Below, piece by piece: positions 1 through 8,672 of a stretch of 64,000 nt of DNA. Source of the DNA: Micromonospora musae (GTDB lineage: Bacteria > Actinomycetota > Actinomycetes > Mycobacteriales > Micromonosporaceae); assembly GCF_003626635.1 (NCBI RefSeq), contig NZ_RAZT01000005.1, positions 248,001 through 312,000 of the forward strand. Direction: 5' to 3'. The notes beneath the pieces were generated by a model that saw only the letters and a list, made by a program, of their open reading frames with translations, made no database searches and was not told where the DNA came from. How positions within the stretch are numbered: position 1 is the stretch's first letter; every line of letters begins with the position of its first letter. A program made the translations under genes and the position numbers.

Positions 1-536
1 ACCACGTTGTTGACCAGCTCGGTGACCGCGATGCCGCCCGCCTCGGCGAGCGCCGGCACACCCCACCGCCGGCACCCCTCGGCGACCAGCCCCCGAGCCT
101 GTCGAGCCGCATCGACCACCGGGGCGAAGTCCGCGCTGAGCACCGCGGCCATCGGCGAGCGGGCGAGCGCGGCCAGGGCCGCGTCCAGGCTCGGCAGGAC
201 CGGCACCCCGGCCAGCGCCGGATCCGGGTCGTCGCCCGTGGCGGCGGGATCGCAGAGCAGCAGACCCGCCGCCGGCCAGCCGGCGACCTCACGCTGCACG
301 TCGGCGAAGACGGAACGGGTGGCCGGATCCGCCACCCACAGGTCGGTCAGGTCGACCACCACCGGGCCGGGACGCTCGCTGAGCCGGGCGAGCAGCGCTT
401 CGCGTACGGCCGGGGCGCCGGCCGGTTCGAGCAGCCCGAGGACCCGGACCACCGCCGACGACTCGTCGGCCTCCACCCGGCAGGGCCCGCTCGCCGTCTC
501 CTGCCCCACGGTCGCCGGGCGCTCGGTCCGCCTCAT
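1..536 (-). CDS. STAS-HATPase fusion regulator, C-terminus beyond window
   Basis: About 178 residues are visible on the minus strand from an ATG at 536. The first ~130 residues look like a STAS-type module (VVVRVLGLLEPAGAPAVREA, then VVVDLTDLWVADPAT). They are followed by the start of an anti-sigma-type ATPase domain, ending at the window edge in the N-box ELVNNVV. STAS domains usually act as anti-anti-sigma factors and HATPase_c proteins as anti-sigma kinases in partner switching; here both appear in one chain. The ATG overlaps the stop of the upstream dehydrogenase as ATGA, so the two are probably translationally coupled. The target sigma factor is unknown and the 3' end is missing. Confidence 0.7.
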   Translation of the reverse strand, partial: MRRTERPATVGQETASGPCRVEADESSAVVRVLGLLEPAGAPAVREALLARLSERPGPVVVDLTDLWVADPATRSVFADVQREVAGWPAAGLLLCDPAATGDDPDPALAGVPVLPSLDAALAALARSPMAAVLSADFAPVVDAARQARGLVAEGCRRWGVPALAEAGGIAVTELVNNV

Positions 537-1567
537 GCGCGCTCCGTCCGAGCCCGGCGGGACCGGGCGGCGATCGTGCCGACCGCCGTGCCGGCCGCCG
601 CGAGTCCGAAGGCGGCGGTCATCCGGACCAGCCGCCTGCGTCGGCCGTGCCAGCCGCCGTCACGCCGGCCGTCGGCGTCGGCCCGGAACACGTTCCCCGA
701 GCTCTCCAGGCGGACGCCCGGCCCGAACTGCGTCCGGTGCGTGTACCAGCCGAGAGTCCGCTCGGCCAGCGCCGGAGCCAGCCGCCACTGGAGCCCGAGC
801 AGCCGCGCCGCGTTGCCGGCGTACGCCTCGCGGCGCGGCCGCCGCAGCAGGCGCACGATCGTCGCGGCCACCATCTCCGGCGGGTAGACCGGAGGCGGCG
901 GCAGCACCTCGCGTCCGCTGTGGTTCGCGGCGTGCCGGAAGAACGGGGTGTCGACGGTGGCCGGCAGCACCGTGCAGATCGAGATGTTGGACCGTCCGGT
1001 GACCCGCAGCTCCTGACGGACGGTGTCGGCGAGGCCGCGCAGGCCGTGCTTCGTGGCGTTGTACGCCGACTGGTAGGGCATCGCCACCTCGGCGAGCATC
1101 GAGGCGTTGTTCACCACCACCCCGCCCCCGGCGGCGCCGAGGTGGGGCAGTGCCGCCCGGATGCCGTGCACCGCGCCGAGCAGGTTCACCTCCAGCACCC
1201 GGCGGAACTCGGCCACCGGGATCTCGTCGAAGAGCCCGACGGCACCCACCGCCGCGTTGTTGATCCAGGCGTCGATCCGGCCGAAGCCCGTCGCCGCGCG
1301 CTCGGCGAGCCGCTCGACCGAGACCGCGTCGGTGACGTCGGTCGGTACGACCAGCGGCCGGCCGCCGAGCTCCTCGCAGCGCTGCGCGACCCGGCCCAGC
1401 GCGGCCTCGCTTCGTGCCGCGAGCACCACCGCGGCACCCCGCCTGGCCAGCGCGTACGCGGTGGCGGTGCCGATGCCGCTGGAGGCGCCAGTGATCACGA
1501 CGGTGGCGGCGTCGAGGCTGCGCGTGAGTGGCATTCCTGGCCCGTACCCCCGGCCGGGGCGGGTCAT
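533..1567 (-). CDS. short-chain dehydrogenase/reductase
   Basis: A 344-residue SDR oxidoreductase. The Rossmann motif TGASSGIG lies near residues 27-34, NNA near 104-106, the catalytic Ser at 157 and YNATK with Tyr170/Lys174. The C-terminus, from about 245, is longer than in classical SDRs and ends in a hydrophobic stretch (FGLAAAGTAVGTIAA) followed by Arg residues, so membrane association is possible. The substrate cannot be read from sequence. The start is uncertain: an internal ATG at 1534 gives a better SDR N-terminus (MPLTRS) but its AGGA lies directly against it. The stop overlaps the ATG of the STAS-HATPase gene. Confidence 0.85.
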   Translation of the reverse strand: MTRPGRGYGPGMPLTRSLDAATVVITGASSGIGTATAYALARRGAAVVLAARSEAALGRVAQRCEELGGRPLVVPTDVTDAVSVERLAERAATGFGRIDAWINNAAVGAVGLFDEIPVAEFRRVLEVNLLGAVHGIRAALPHLGAAGGGVVVNNASMLAEVAMPYQSAYNATKHGLRGLADTVRQELRVTGRSNISICTVLPATVDTPFFRHAANHSGREVLPPPPVYPPEMVAATIVRLLRRPRREAYAGNAARLLGLQWRLAPALAERTLGWYTHRTQFGPGVRLESSGNVFRADADGRRDGGWHGRRRRLVRMTAAFGLAAAGTAVGTIAARSRRARTERA

Positions 1568-1766
1568 GCCGGTGAAGGTGACCGGATCGCCACGAAAGTG
1601 ATCAACAGGGCGATGTTCCGAGGCGTCTGGTGGCCCTCGTGGCGAATGTGTCCGGGTGACCTGCCGGGCTCTTCCTGATCTGCCAGGTTTCGGCTTCTCG
1701 GGCCGTGGTTAATGGGACCCTCTGACCGGGAGGACCACCGTTGGACACATCGCATGGAGGTGACCC

Positions 1767-2966
1767 ATGCGCGTCGGCCTCGTCTGCGCGCACGCCGGCC
1801 CGTCCAGGACGACCGACGGCCCGACCGTCGGCACCCATCAACACATCGCACGGGTCGCCGCGGAGCTGGCCGGACGAGGCCATGACGTCCGGGTCTACGA
1901 ACGCCGGGACGACCCCGAGCTGCCGTCGACCCTGGAGCTCGACGGCTACCAGGTCGAACGGGTTCCCGTCGGGCCGGCCGAGCCGCTGCCCACGGCCGAG
2001 CTCATCCCGTACGTGGCGGAGTTCGGCGGCTGGCTGACCGACCGCTGGGCCGGCGAGGAGCCGCCCGAGGTGGTGCACGGCCACTACTGGGTCGGCGGGC
2101 TCGCCGCGGCGCACGCGGTGCGGGAGACCGACATCCCGGTGGTGCAGACCTTCCACTCGCTCGGCATCGAGCAGCTGCGCCACCTCGGCGGGGCGTACGA
2201 CGGCCCGGGGGAGCGGATCCCCCTGGAGCGGGCGCTGACCCGCGCGGTGGACGTGGCGGTCGCCCAGTGCAACGACGAGGTCGACGAACTGACCCGGATG
2301 GGGCTGCAACGCACCTCGGTCGCCATGGTGCCCACCGGGGTGGACGTCGCGCAGTTCCACCCCGACGGCGAGGCCGCGCCCCGGGACCAGCGGCCCCGGA
2401 TCCTCTCCGTCGGCGGGCTCGCCCCCGGGCACGGACAGGACGACCTGATCCAGGCGATGCGGCTGGTCGGTGACGTCGAGCTGGTGATCGCCGGCGGGCC
2501 GCCCGTCGAGCAGCTGGAGAACCACGCCGAGGCGCGCCGGCTGCGCGAACTGGCCGAGCGCAACGGAGTGGGCGAACAGGTGCGCCTGGTGGGGGCCGTG
2601 CCGCACGACCAGATGGCCACCTGGTACCGGTCGGCGGACGTGGTCGCCTGCACCCCGCACTACTCCTCGGCGGGGCGGGTCTCGCTGGAGGCTATGGCCT
2701 GCGGTGTGCCGGTGGTCGGCTACGCGATGGGCGGGATCGCCGACGCGGTGGTCGACGAGGTGACCGGGCGACTGGTGCCGCCGGGCGACGTACGCGCGCT
2801 CGGGGTGACGCTGCGCCGGCTGCTCGCGGACAACGCGGGCCGGTTCGCGTACGGGCACGCGGCGGTGGACCGGGTGCGGTGCAGCTACACCTGGGAGCGG
2901 ACCGCCGCCGCGCTGGAGCGCCTCTACGAGCGGGTGGTGGGCAAGCGCAAGCCGGTCGAGGCATGA
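1767..2966 (+). CDS. GT4-family glycosyltransferase
   Basis: A 399-residue GT-B fold glycosyltransferase. The N-terminal half has the acceptor-side motifs HQHIARVAAELAGRGHDV and GHYWVGGLAA. The C-terminal half has SVGGLAPGHGQDDLIQAM and the EX7E-type nucleotide-sugar region SAGRVSLEAMACGVPVVGY, followed by GGIADAVVDEVTGRLV. GT4 enzymes transfer a sugar from an activated donor to small molecules, lipids or polysaccharides; donor and acceptor are not predictable here. A strong Shine-Dalgarno GGAGGTGACCC precedes the ATG. It faces the downstream EamA-like gene convergently. A second GT4 gene lies at 56.9 kb. Confidence 0.9.
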   Translation: MRVGLVCAHAGPSRTTDGPTVGTHQHIARVAAELAGRGHDVRVYERRDDPELPSTLELDGYQVERVPVGPAEPLPTAELIPYVAEFGGWLTDRWAGEEPPEVVHGHYWVGGLAAAHAVRETDIPVVQTFHSLGIEQLRHLGGAYDGPGERIPLERALTRAVDVAVAQCNDEVDELTRMGLQRTSVAMVPTGVDVAQFHPDGEAAPRDQRPRILSVGGLAPGHGQDDLIQAMRLVGDVELVIAGGPPVEQLENHAEARRLRELAERNGVGEQVRLVGAVPHDQMATWYRSADVVACTPHYSSAGRVSLEAMACGVPVVGYAMGGIADAVVDEVTGRLVPPGDVRALGVTLRRLLADNAGRFAYGHAAVDRVRCSYTWERTAAALERLYERVVGKRKPVEA

Positions 2967-3016
2967 GCCGCACCGGCCGGCGGCAGGGCGTGCGGTGACG
3001 CCACCGCCGGCGGGTC

Positions 3017-3901
3017 TCAGCGGGGACGGCCGACGCCGGCCATCGCCGGTCCGGGCGTCCGGGCCACCGGGTGCTGCTGTGGCTCGGCGTACCGGGTCAG
3101 GCCGATCACCGCAGCGAGCGTGACCAGGAAGCCGACCGCGGCCAGCCACTCACGGCCGGGCCAGATCTTGTCGTTGAGCAGCAGCAACCCGACGATCGCG
3201 GCGGGCACCGCGCCGGCCGCGTCCATCGCCGCCACCGCCGCGGTCGTGGAGCCGCGCTGCATGGCCAGGCCGAGCAGCAGCTGCCCGACCACCGAGTGGG
3301 CCACCAGCAGGTAGAGCAGCGGGTTGCGGGCGAACGCCTCCACCGACGGCGCGGAGGCGAGCGGGCGGGCGGCCACCGCGGCGGCGGAGAACGCCAGGCC
3401 GGCCAGCGACCCGAGCGCCACCGAGCCGGGTGCCCCGTGCAGCCGCACCGCGAAGAAGCCGAGGGCGGCGATGAGGGCGAGCACCAGCAGCAGGGCGAGC
3501 ACGGCGCCCGTGCCGAGCTGCCGCGACGGCGCCGGGCGGGCGGCCAGCACCAGCGCGCTGATCCCGGCGAAGAGCAGCGCCAGCAGCGCCACCTCGGCGG
3601 CCGGTAGTCGCCACTTCAGCACCACCACGCCGAGGATGGCGGTCACCCCGAGCCCGGCGGCCACGCTCGACTGGACCAGGAAGAGCGGCAGGTCGCGGCG
3701 GGCCAGGAAGGCGAGCAGGAAGCCACCGAGCTGGCAGGCCACGCCCACCAGGTAGGTGCGGTGCCCGGCCAGCCGCAGCAGCAGCCCGGGATCGAAGGTG
3801 TGGTGCACCGTTGTGCGCGCGGCGGCCACCGACTGGAGCAGGTTGGCGACGCCGTACGCGACGATCATGGCGGCGAGGAAGCACCAGCCGGAGGAGACCA
3901 C
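3017..3901 (-). CDS. EamA/DMT-like integral membrane protein
   Basis: About 294 residues with roughly nine hydrophobic segments and short loops, as in drug/metabolite transporters of the EamA type (start VAYGVANLLQSVAA; end DKIWPGREWLAAVGFLVTLA). No substrate can be assigned. The annotated start is a GTG; the frame stays open upstream to the hisN stop, and residues such as LTLVYLYPRQ could belong to the protein, so the N-terminus may be slightly longer. It follows hisN by 26 nt and is probably cotranscribed with it. Confidence 0.75.
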   Translation of the reverse strand: MVSSGWCFLAAMIVAYGVANLLQSVAAARTTVHHTFDPGLLLRLAGHRTYLVGVACQLGGFLLAFLARRDLPLFLVQSSVAAGLGVTAILGVVVLKWRLPAAEVALLALLFAGISALVLAARPAPSRQLGTGAVLALLLVLALIAALGFFAVRLHGAPGSVALGSLAGLAFSAAAVAARPLASAPSVEAFARNPLLYLLVAHSVVGQLLLGLAMQRGSTTAAVAAMDAAGAVPAAIVGLLLLNDKIWPGREWLAAVGFLVTLAAVIGLTRYAEPQQHPVARTPGPAMAGVGRPR

Positions 3902-3927
3902 CTGGCGAGGATAGAGGTAGACGAGGG

Positions 3928-4746
3928 TCAGCGCTCGGCTGGTCGACGCAGCCGGTCGAGGATGTCGGAGTGCAGCTCGCCGTTGCTGGCCACCGCGCTG
4001 TGCTCGGTGCCGGGGCCGCCCGCCGGGGCCGGCGTGCCCGCCAGGTCGGTGATGGTCCCGCCCGCCTCACGCACGATCGGCACCAGCGCGGCGACGTCCC
4101 AGAGCGACAGCTCCGGCTCCACCATCACGTCCAGCGCCCCCTCGGCCAGCAGCACGTAGCCGTAGAAGTCGCCGTACGCGCGGCTGCGCCAGCAGTCCCG
4201 CATGAGGCCAAGCATCGCGTCCAGCCGTCCGGCGGCCTCCCACCCCGTCAGCGAGGAGTAGCAGAAGCTGGCGTCGCCGAGCTGCCGCACCGCGGAGACG
4301 TGGATCGGCTCGCCGCTGTCCCGGTCCGGCCCGGCCCAGGCGCCCGCGCCGGCCGCGGCCCACCAGCGGCGTCCCAACGCCGGAGCGGAGACCAGCCCGA
4401 GCACCGGCCGATCCCCCTCCAGCAGGGCGATCAGGGTGCCCCAGACGGGCACGCCGCGGACGAAGTTCTTGGTGCCGTCGATCGGGTCGATCACCCAGCG
4501 CCGCCCGTCCGGTCCGGCGGCCGGCTGCGCGCCGTACTCCTCGCCGAGCAGCCCGTCGGCCGGGCGGTGCTCGCCCAGCAGGTCCCGGATCCGCCGCTCG
4601 ACGGCGGTGTCCGCGTCCGAGACGGGGGTCAGGTCGGGCTTCGACTCCACCCGCAAATCCAGTGCCCGGAACCGGGCCGTCGAGATGGCGTCGGCGGCGT
4701 CGGCGAGGGTGTGGGCGAGGGCGAGGTCGTCGGCGTACCCGGTCAT
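3928..4746 (-). CDS. hisN: histidinol-phosphatase, inositol-monophosphatase type
   Basis: A 272-residue enzyme of the IMPase superfamily that in actinobacteria removes phosphate from L-histidinol phosphate, the penultimate step of histidine synthesis. Metal-binding motifs are visible: GEEYG near residue 68, the signature WVIDPIDGTKNFVRG near 84-98 and LSLWDVAALVPIVREAGG near 214-231. WDVAA supplies the third metal Asp. The start ATG has no Shine-Dalgarno; TAGGTT lies 6 nt upstream on the coding strand (4753-4758), suggesting a leaderless message. Suhb-like phosphatases have the same motifs, so substrate rests on length and family resemblance. Confidence 0.85.
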   Translation of the reverse strand: MTGYADDLALAHTLADAADAISTARFRALDLRVESKPDLTPVSDADTAVERRIRDLLGEHRPADGLLGEEYGAQPAAGPDGRRWVIDPIDGTKNFVRGVPVWGTLIALLEGDRPVLGLVSAPALGRRWWAAAGAGAWAGPDRDSGEPIHVSAVRQLGDASFCYSSLTGWEAAGRLDAMLGLMRDCWRSRAYGDFYGYVLLAEGALDVMVEPELSLWDVAALVPIVREAGGTITDLAGTPAPAGGPGTEHSAVASNGELHSDILDRLRRPAER

Positions 4747-4774
4747 TTGGAGAACCTAGCCGACCGGGCCCGGG

Positions 4775-5860
4775 TCAGCCGAGCGTGGGCGGCTCGCCGC
4801 GGGACTCCGGCTCGCCTCGCGGGTCGCTGTCGCCGGCCCGGGAGGCCAGCAGCCGGCGGTACGACGCGAGCCGGCGCGGGTCGGCCTTGCCGGCGGCCAC
4901 CCAGGCGTCCAATCCGCACTCCGCCGCGTCCGGGGTGTGCGGGCAGTTGGCCGGGCAGTCGACGGTGCCCTCGACCAGGTCGGGGAAGCCGTGCAGCAGG
5001 CTGTCGGCGGAGACGTGCGCCAACCCGAAGCTGCGTACGCCGGGCGTGTCGACGATCCAGCCGGCTGAGGTGCCGGACCCCCCGGGCGCGGCCGGCAGGC
5101 GCAGCGCCACGGCGCTGGTCGAGGTGTGCCGGCCGCGGCCGATGGCGCTGACCGTGCCGACCGCTCGGGCGGCCTCCGGGACCAGCCGGTTGACCAGCGT
5201 CGACTTGCCGACGCCGGAGTGCCCCACGAGCACCGAGACCCGCCCGGCAAGCAGCGCCCGCAGCGCGTCCAGCTCCGAGTCGGGCCGGATCAGCACGTAC
5301 GGCAGCTCCAGCTCGGCGTAGTAGTCGAGCACGGTCTCGGGGCCGGCCAGGTCGGCTTTCGTGAGGCAGAGCAGCGGCTCGATGTCCGCGTCGTACGCGG
5401 CCACCAGGCAACGGTCGATGAACCCGGTGCGCGGCGGCGGGTCGGCGAGCGCGCTGACGATCACGAGCTGGTCGGCGTTGGCCACCACCACCCGCTCCAA
5501 CCGCCCCTCGGCGGTGGTCTCGTCGTCGTCGGCGGTGCGGCGCAGCACCGACGACCGTTCGGCGATCCGGACGATCCGGGCCAGTGCGCCCGCCGTGCCG
5601 GAGGTGTCGCCGACCAGCGCCACCCGGTCGCCGACCACCACCGACTTGCGGCCCAGCTCGCGGGCGCGCATCGCGGTGACGGTGGCCGCCACCGTCGCGG
5701 CGTCATCGAGCACGCAGGTGTAGCGCCCGCGGTCCACGGCGATGACGAAGCCCTCCACCGCGTCGGCGTGCCGGGGGCGGGTGCGGGTACGCGGGCGCGA
5801 GGACCTACCGGGTCGGACCCGTACGTCGTCCTCGTCGTACTCCCGCCGCTTGGTCGTCAG
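4775..5860 (-). CDS. rsgA: ribosome small subunit GTPase RsgA, probable CTG start
   Basis: Circularly permuted GTPase acting late in 30S subunit maturation. G motifs run in permuted order: TKAD near residues 166-170, GHSGVGKST near 213-221 and DTPG near 271-274, followed by a zinc site with Cys302, Cys306, His308 and Cys315. The first ATG/GTG start would be GTG at 5758, but the frame continues upstream through a basic segment (KRREYDEDDVRVRPGR) that I recognise from actinobacterial RsgA N-termini. The only start with a good Shine-Dalgarno is CTG at 5860, preceded by GGAGGGG with a 6-nt spacer. That gives 361 residues. It lies 19 nt after aroA, likely in one transcript. Confidence 0.88.
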   Translation of the reverse strand: MTTKRREYDEDDVRVRPGRSSRPRTRTRPRHADAVEGFVIAVDRGRYTCVLDDAATVAATVTAMRARELGRKSVVVGDRVALVGDTSGTAGALARIVRIAERSSVLRRTADDDETTAEGRLERVVVANADQLVIVSALADPPPRTGFIDRCLVAAYDADIEPLLCLTKADLAGPETVLDYYAELELPYVLIRPDSELDALRALLAGRVSVLVGHSGVGKSTLVNRLVPEAARAVGTVSAIGRGRHTSTSAVALRLPAAPGGSGTSAGWIVDTPGVRSFGLAHVSADSLLHGFPDLVEGTVDCPANCPHTPDAAECGLDAWVAAGKADPRRLASYRRLLASRAGDSDPRGEPESRGEPPTLG

Positions 5861-5879
5861 GACCCGCCCCTCCGTCGTG

Positions 5880-7181
5880 TCAGCTCTTGCCCGTCACCAT
5901 CGCTGACCATAGCGCCGGGAACTCGGGCATGGTCTTCGAGGTGCAGGCGACGTCGTCGAGTTCGATGCCGGGCACGGCGAGCCCGGCCACCGCGGCGGCG
6001 TGCGCCATGCGGTGGTCGGCGTAGGTGCGGAACGTGCCGCCGCGCAGTGGACGCGGCCGGATGTGCAGCCCGTCGTGGGACTCGGTGAGGTCGGCGCCGA
6101 GCGCGGTGAACTCCCGGGCCAGCGCGGCGATCCGGTCGGTCTCGTGGCCGCGGATGTGCGCCACCCCGGTGAACCGGGACGGGGAGTCCGCCAGCATGGC
6201 CAGCGCGGTCAGCGCCGGGGTCAGCTCGCTGACGTCGGAGAGGTCGGCGTCCAGGCCGTGCACCGTGCCGGTGCCGCGTACGGTGAGCCCCTCGGTGGAG
6301 AGGGTCACCTCGCCCCCCATGAGTTGCAGCAGCTCCCGCAGCCGTTCGAGCGGCTGGGCGCTGCTGTGCGGCCACCCCTTGAGGGTGACCTCGCCGCCGG
6401 TCACCAGGGCGGCGGCGAAGAAGGGCACGGCGCCGGAGAGGTCCGGCTCGATCTGCCAACCGCGCCCGGTGAGCGGCCCCGGTTCGACGGTCCAGACGTC
6501 CGGGACGGTGTCGTCGACGGCGGCGCCCGCGGCGCGCAGCATCTGCACGGTCATCCGCAGGTGCGGTGCGGACGGGACCGGCGGACCGACGTGCCGGACC
6601 ACCACCCCGCGGTCGAAGCGGGGCGCGGCCAGCAGCAGGCCGGAGACGAGCTGGCTGGAGGCGGAGGCGTCGATCACGACCTCGCCGCCGGTGACCCGGC
6701 CGACGCCGAGCACGGTGAGCGGGAGGCTGCCGGGGCCGGCGACGTCGATCCGGACACCGAGCGAGCGCAGCGCCCCGATCAGCGGGCCGAGCGGGCGCGT
6801 CCGGGCGTGCGGGTCGCCGTCGAAGCTGATCCGTCCGTCCGCCAGCCCGGCGACCGGTGGCACGAAGCGCATCACCGTGCCGGCCAGGCCGACGTCGACG
6901 TGCGCGGGGCCGACGAGCCGGTGCGGTCGTACGAGCCAGCGCTCGTCGTCGCTGATCGACATGTGCGCGCCCATGCCGCGCAGGCCGGCGGCCATCAACT
7001 CGGTGTCCCGGGCGCGCAGCGGCCCGGCCAGCGTCGACGGACCGTTGGCCAGTGCGCCGAGCACCAGCGCGCGGGCGGTCATCGACTTGGATCCGGGCAG
7101 GCGCAGCGTGGCCGCGACCGGGTCGGTGGCGGTCGGTGCGGTCCACGGCTTCAGCGGCCGGGTCGCGGTCAGATTCCCCAC
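5880..7181 (-). CDS. aroA: 3-phosphoshikimate 1-carboxyvinyltransferase (EPSP synthase)
   Basis: A 433-residue enzyme condensing shikimate-3-phosphate with phosphoenolpyruvate in the shikimate pathway. Family motifs: LPGSKSMTARALVLGALA near residue 28 (phosphate-binding KS), GLAGTVMRFVPPVAGL, DASASSQLVSGLLLAAPR, the domain-linking SELTPALTALAMLAD and the C-terminal TYADHRMAHAAAVAGL. It starts at GTG, divergent from the SRAP gene with 92 nt between starts. rsgA follows closely and is likely cotranscribed. The same aroA-rsgA arrangement is known in mycobacteria. Confidence 0.95.
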   Translation of the reverse strand: MGNLTATRPLKPWTAPTATDPVAATLRLPGSKSMTARALVLGALANGPSTLAGPLRARDTELMAAGLRGMGAHMSISDDERWLVRPHRLVGPAHVDVGLAGTVMRFVPPVAGLADGRISFDGDPHARTRPLGPLIGALRSLGVRIDVAGPGSLPLTVLGVGRVTGGEVVIDASASSQLVSGLLLAAPRFDRGVVVRHVGPPVPSAPHLRMTVQMLRAAGAAVDDTVPDVWTVEPGPLTGRGWQIEPDLSGAVPFFAAALVTGGEVTLKGWPHSSAQPLERLRELLQLMGGEVTLSTEGLTVRGTGTVHGLDADLSDVSELTPALTALAMLADSPSRFTGVAHIRGHETDRIAALAREFTALGADLTESHDGLHIRPRPLRGGTFRTYADHRMAHAAAVAGLAVPGIELDDVACTSKTMPEFPALWSAMVTGKS

Positions 7182-7260
7182 GGTTACATTCTGCCGTGTC
7201 CGCCGGCCCGTGACGTCGGCCGCCCGGTAGTCGGGACAGCCGGCGAGCCGTCCGGCGGGT

Positions 7261-7266
7261 TAGCGT
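7261..7266 (+). promoter_or_regulatory. -10 element of a leaderless promoter
   Basis: TAGCGT ends 7 nt before the SRAP start ATG at 7274. No Shine-Dalgarno is present. A TANNNT at this distance is the usual arrangement of leaderless actinobacterial transcripts. Confidence 0.6.
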
Positions 7267-7273
7267 GGGGGCC

Positions 7274-7981
7274 ATGTGCGGCAGGTACGCGACGACTCGG
7301 AGCTCCGGCGAGCTGAGTGCCGTCTTCGAGTCCGCCGACGACACAGGTGGCGAGCTGGGCCCCGACCACAACGTCGCGCCCACCGACCGGGTTCCGCTGG
7401 TCCGGTTGAGCCCGGAGCAGCAGCGCATCCTCTCCGTGGGTCGCTGGGGCTTCCTGCCGCACTGGGCCCGCAGCGCCGCCGGGGCCGCGCGGATGATCAA
7501 CGCGCGCGCGGAGACGGTGGCGACCAGCCGGGCCTATGCCGGTGCCTTCGCCCGTCGTCGCTGCCTGGTGCCGGCCGACGGATGGTACGAGTGGGTGCGC
7601 ACGCCGAGCGGCCGGCAGGCGTACTACATGACGCCGAGGGACGCCTCGGTGCTCGCCTTCGCCGGCATCTGGTCGGTCTGGGGCTCGGCCGACAGCGAGC
7701 GCCTCACGTTCAGCGTGCTCACCACCGCCGCGCTCGGCGAGTTGGCGGAGGTGCACGACCGGATGCCGCTGCTGCTGCCCCGCGAGCGCTGGGCGTCGTG
7801 GCTGGCCCCCGCCGACGATCCGGCCGCGCTGCTCGTCCCACCCTCGTCCGAGTGGCTCGCCGGGCTGGAGGTCCGTCCGGTCGGTCCCGCAGTGGGCGAC
7901 GTACGCAACGACGGCCCGCAGTTGACCGCTCGGGTGCCGCTCGCCCGCGCCGTCGACCTGGCGGAGCCGACCCTGTTCTGA
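7274..7981 (+). CDS. SRAP/HMCES-type abasic-site DNA crosslinking protein
   Basis: A 235-residue SOS-response-associated peptidase domain protein (YedK/HMCES family). These proteins form a thiazolidine crosslink to abasic sites in single-stranded DNA through Cys2 after removal of Met1. Visible motifs are MCGRY, NVAPTD, RWGFLPHW, MINARAET, RRCLVPADGWYEW and the conserved His in EVHDRMPLLL. The start must be the ATG that gives MCGRY, because Cys2 is the nucleophile; an ATG 9 nt upstream in the same frame would bury it. A leaderless -10 element sits at the right distance. It is divergent from aroA. Confidence 0.92.
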   Translation: MCGRYATTRSSGELSAVFESADDTGGELGPDHNVAPTDRVPLVRLSPEQQRILSVGRWGFLPHWARSAAGAARMINARAETVATSRAYAGAFARRRCLVPADGWYEWVRTPSGRQAYYMTPRDASVLAFAGIWSVWGSADSERLTFSVLTTAALGELAEVHDRMPLLLPRERWASWLAPADDPAALLVPPSSEWLAGLEVRPVGPAVGDVRNDGPQLTARVPLARAVDLAEPTLF

Positions 7982-8179
7982 TCGCGGCTTGCGCATTGTC
8001 GCGTGCCGATTTGCCAGTGTTGCGGGTGAAACGTCGCCCGGCCGTTCAGCCATCTTCCCGATAGCCCCTTGTGACCGCCCGCACAAGTGCGGTAGAACAC
8101 AGCGCCGGTGGTGAGTGTCGATTCGCAGGGGGCGGACGACACCCATCGATCTTGCCGGTCCCACGGGGGAGGTGGGTGG

Positions 8180-8572
8180 ATGACCCGGGCGCGTATGCCC
8201 CGCCCGCACGAGGTTGCTGCCGCACGACGAGATCCACGTCTGCTCCGCGCACTGCGCGAGCGGCGTGAGGACGAGGCGTGGCGGACCAGAGGAACCTGCC
8301 AGACCGTTGATCCGGAGACGTTCTTTCCCGCGCCGAACGAGCCCGCCGACGCGGCGGTGGCGCTCTGCCGCAGCTGCGACGTGCAGGGTTCGTGCCTCGC
8401 CTGGGCGCTCGAGGTCGGTGACTGCCACGGCGTGTGGGGCGCGACCACGCCCCGGGAGCGCCGGGCCATGCTGGTCGCCTGGCGGGCCGAGGTCGAACCG
8501 GATCCGGAGGCCGCCGAGGAGGCCGGCCCACCGGTCCGCGACCGCCTGCTCGCTCTCGTCCCGCTCAGCTGA
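8180..8572 (+). CDS. WhiB-family iron-sulfur regulator
   Basis: About 130 residues. Four cysteines in WhiB spacing (Cys40, Cys63, Cys66, Cys72: C...CRSCDVQGSC) would bind a 4Fe-4S cluster, and GVWGATTPRERRAM is a variant of the usual GVWGG turn before the basic C-terminal segment. WhiB proteins act with the primary sigma factor as redox- or NO-sensitive regulators. I could not assign it to a numbered WhiB class; GATT in place of GGL/GGM is unusual. The ATG at 8180 is chosen because GGGGGAGG lies just upstream; a frame extension to 8108 lacks a ribosome binding site. Confidence 0.85.
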   Translation: MTRARMPRPHEVAAARRDPRLLRALRERREDEAWRTRGTCQTVDPETFFPAPNEPADAAVALCRSCDVQGSCLAWALEVGDCHGVWGATTPRERRAMLVAWRAEVEPDPEAAEEAGPPVRDRLLALVPLS

Positions 8573-8672
8573 GCGGTCGGCTCGGAGCTCCTGCCGTCGG
8601 GTCGGCCGTCGGGCGCCGACTCCTGGCCGGGTCCGAGCCTGCTGACGGTGTGGCGGGGCGGAGAATGGCCCG

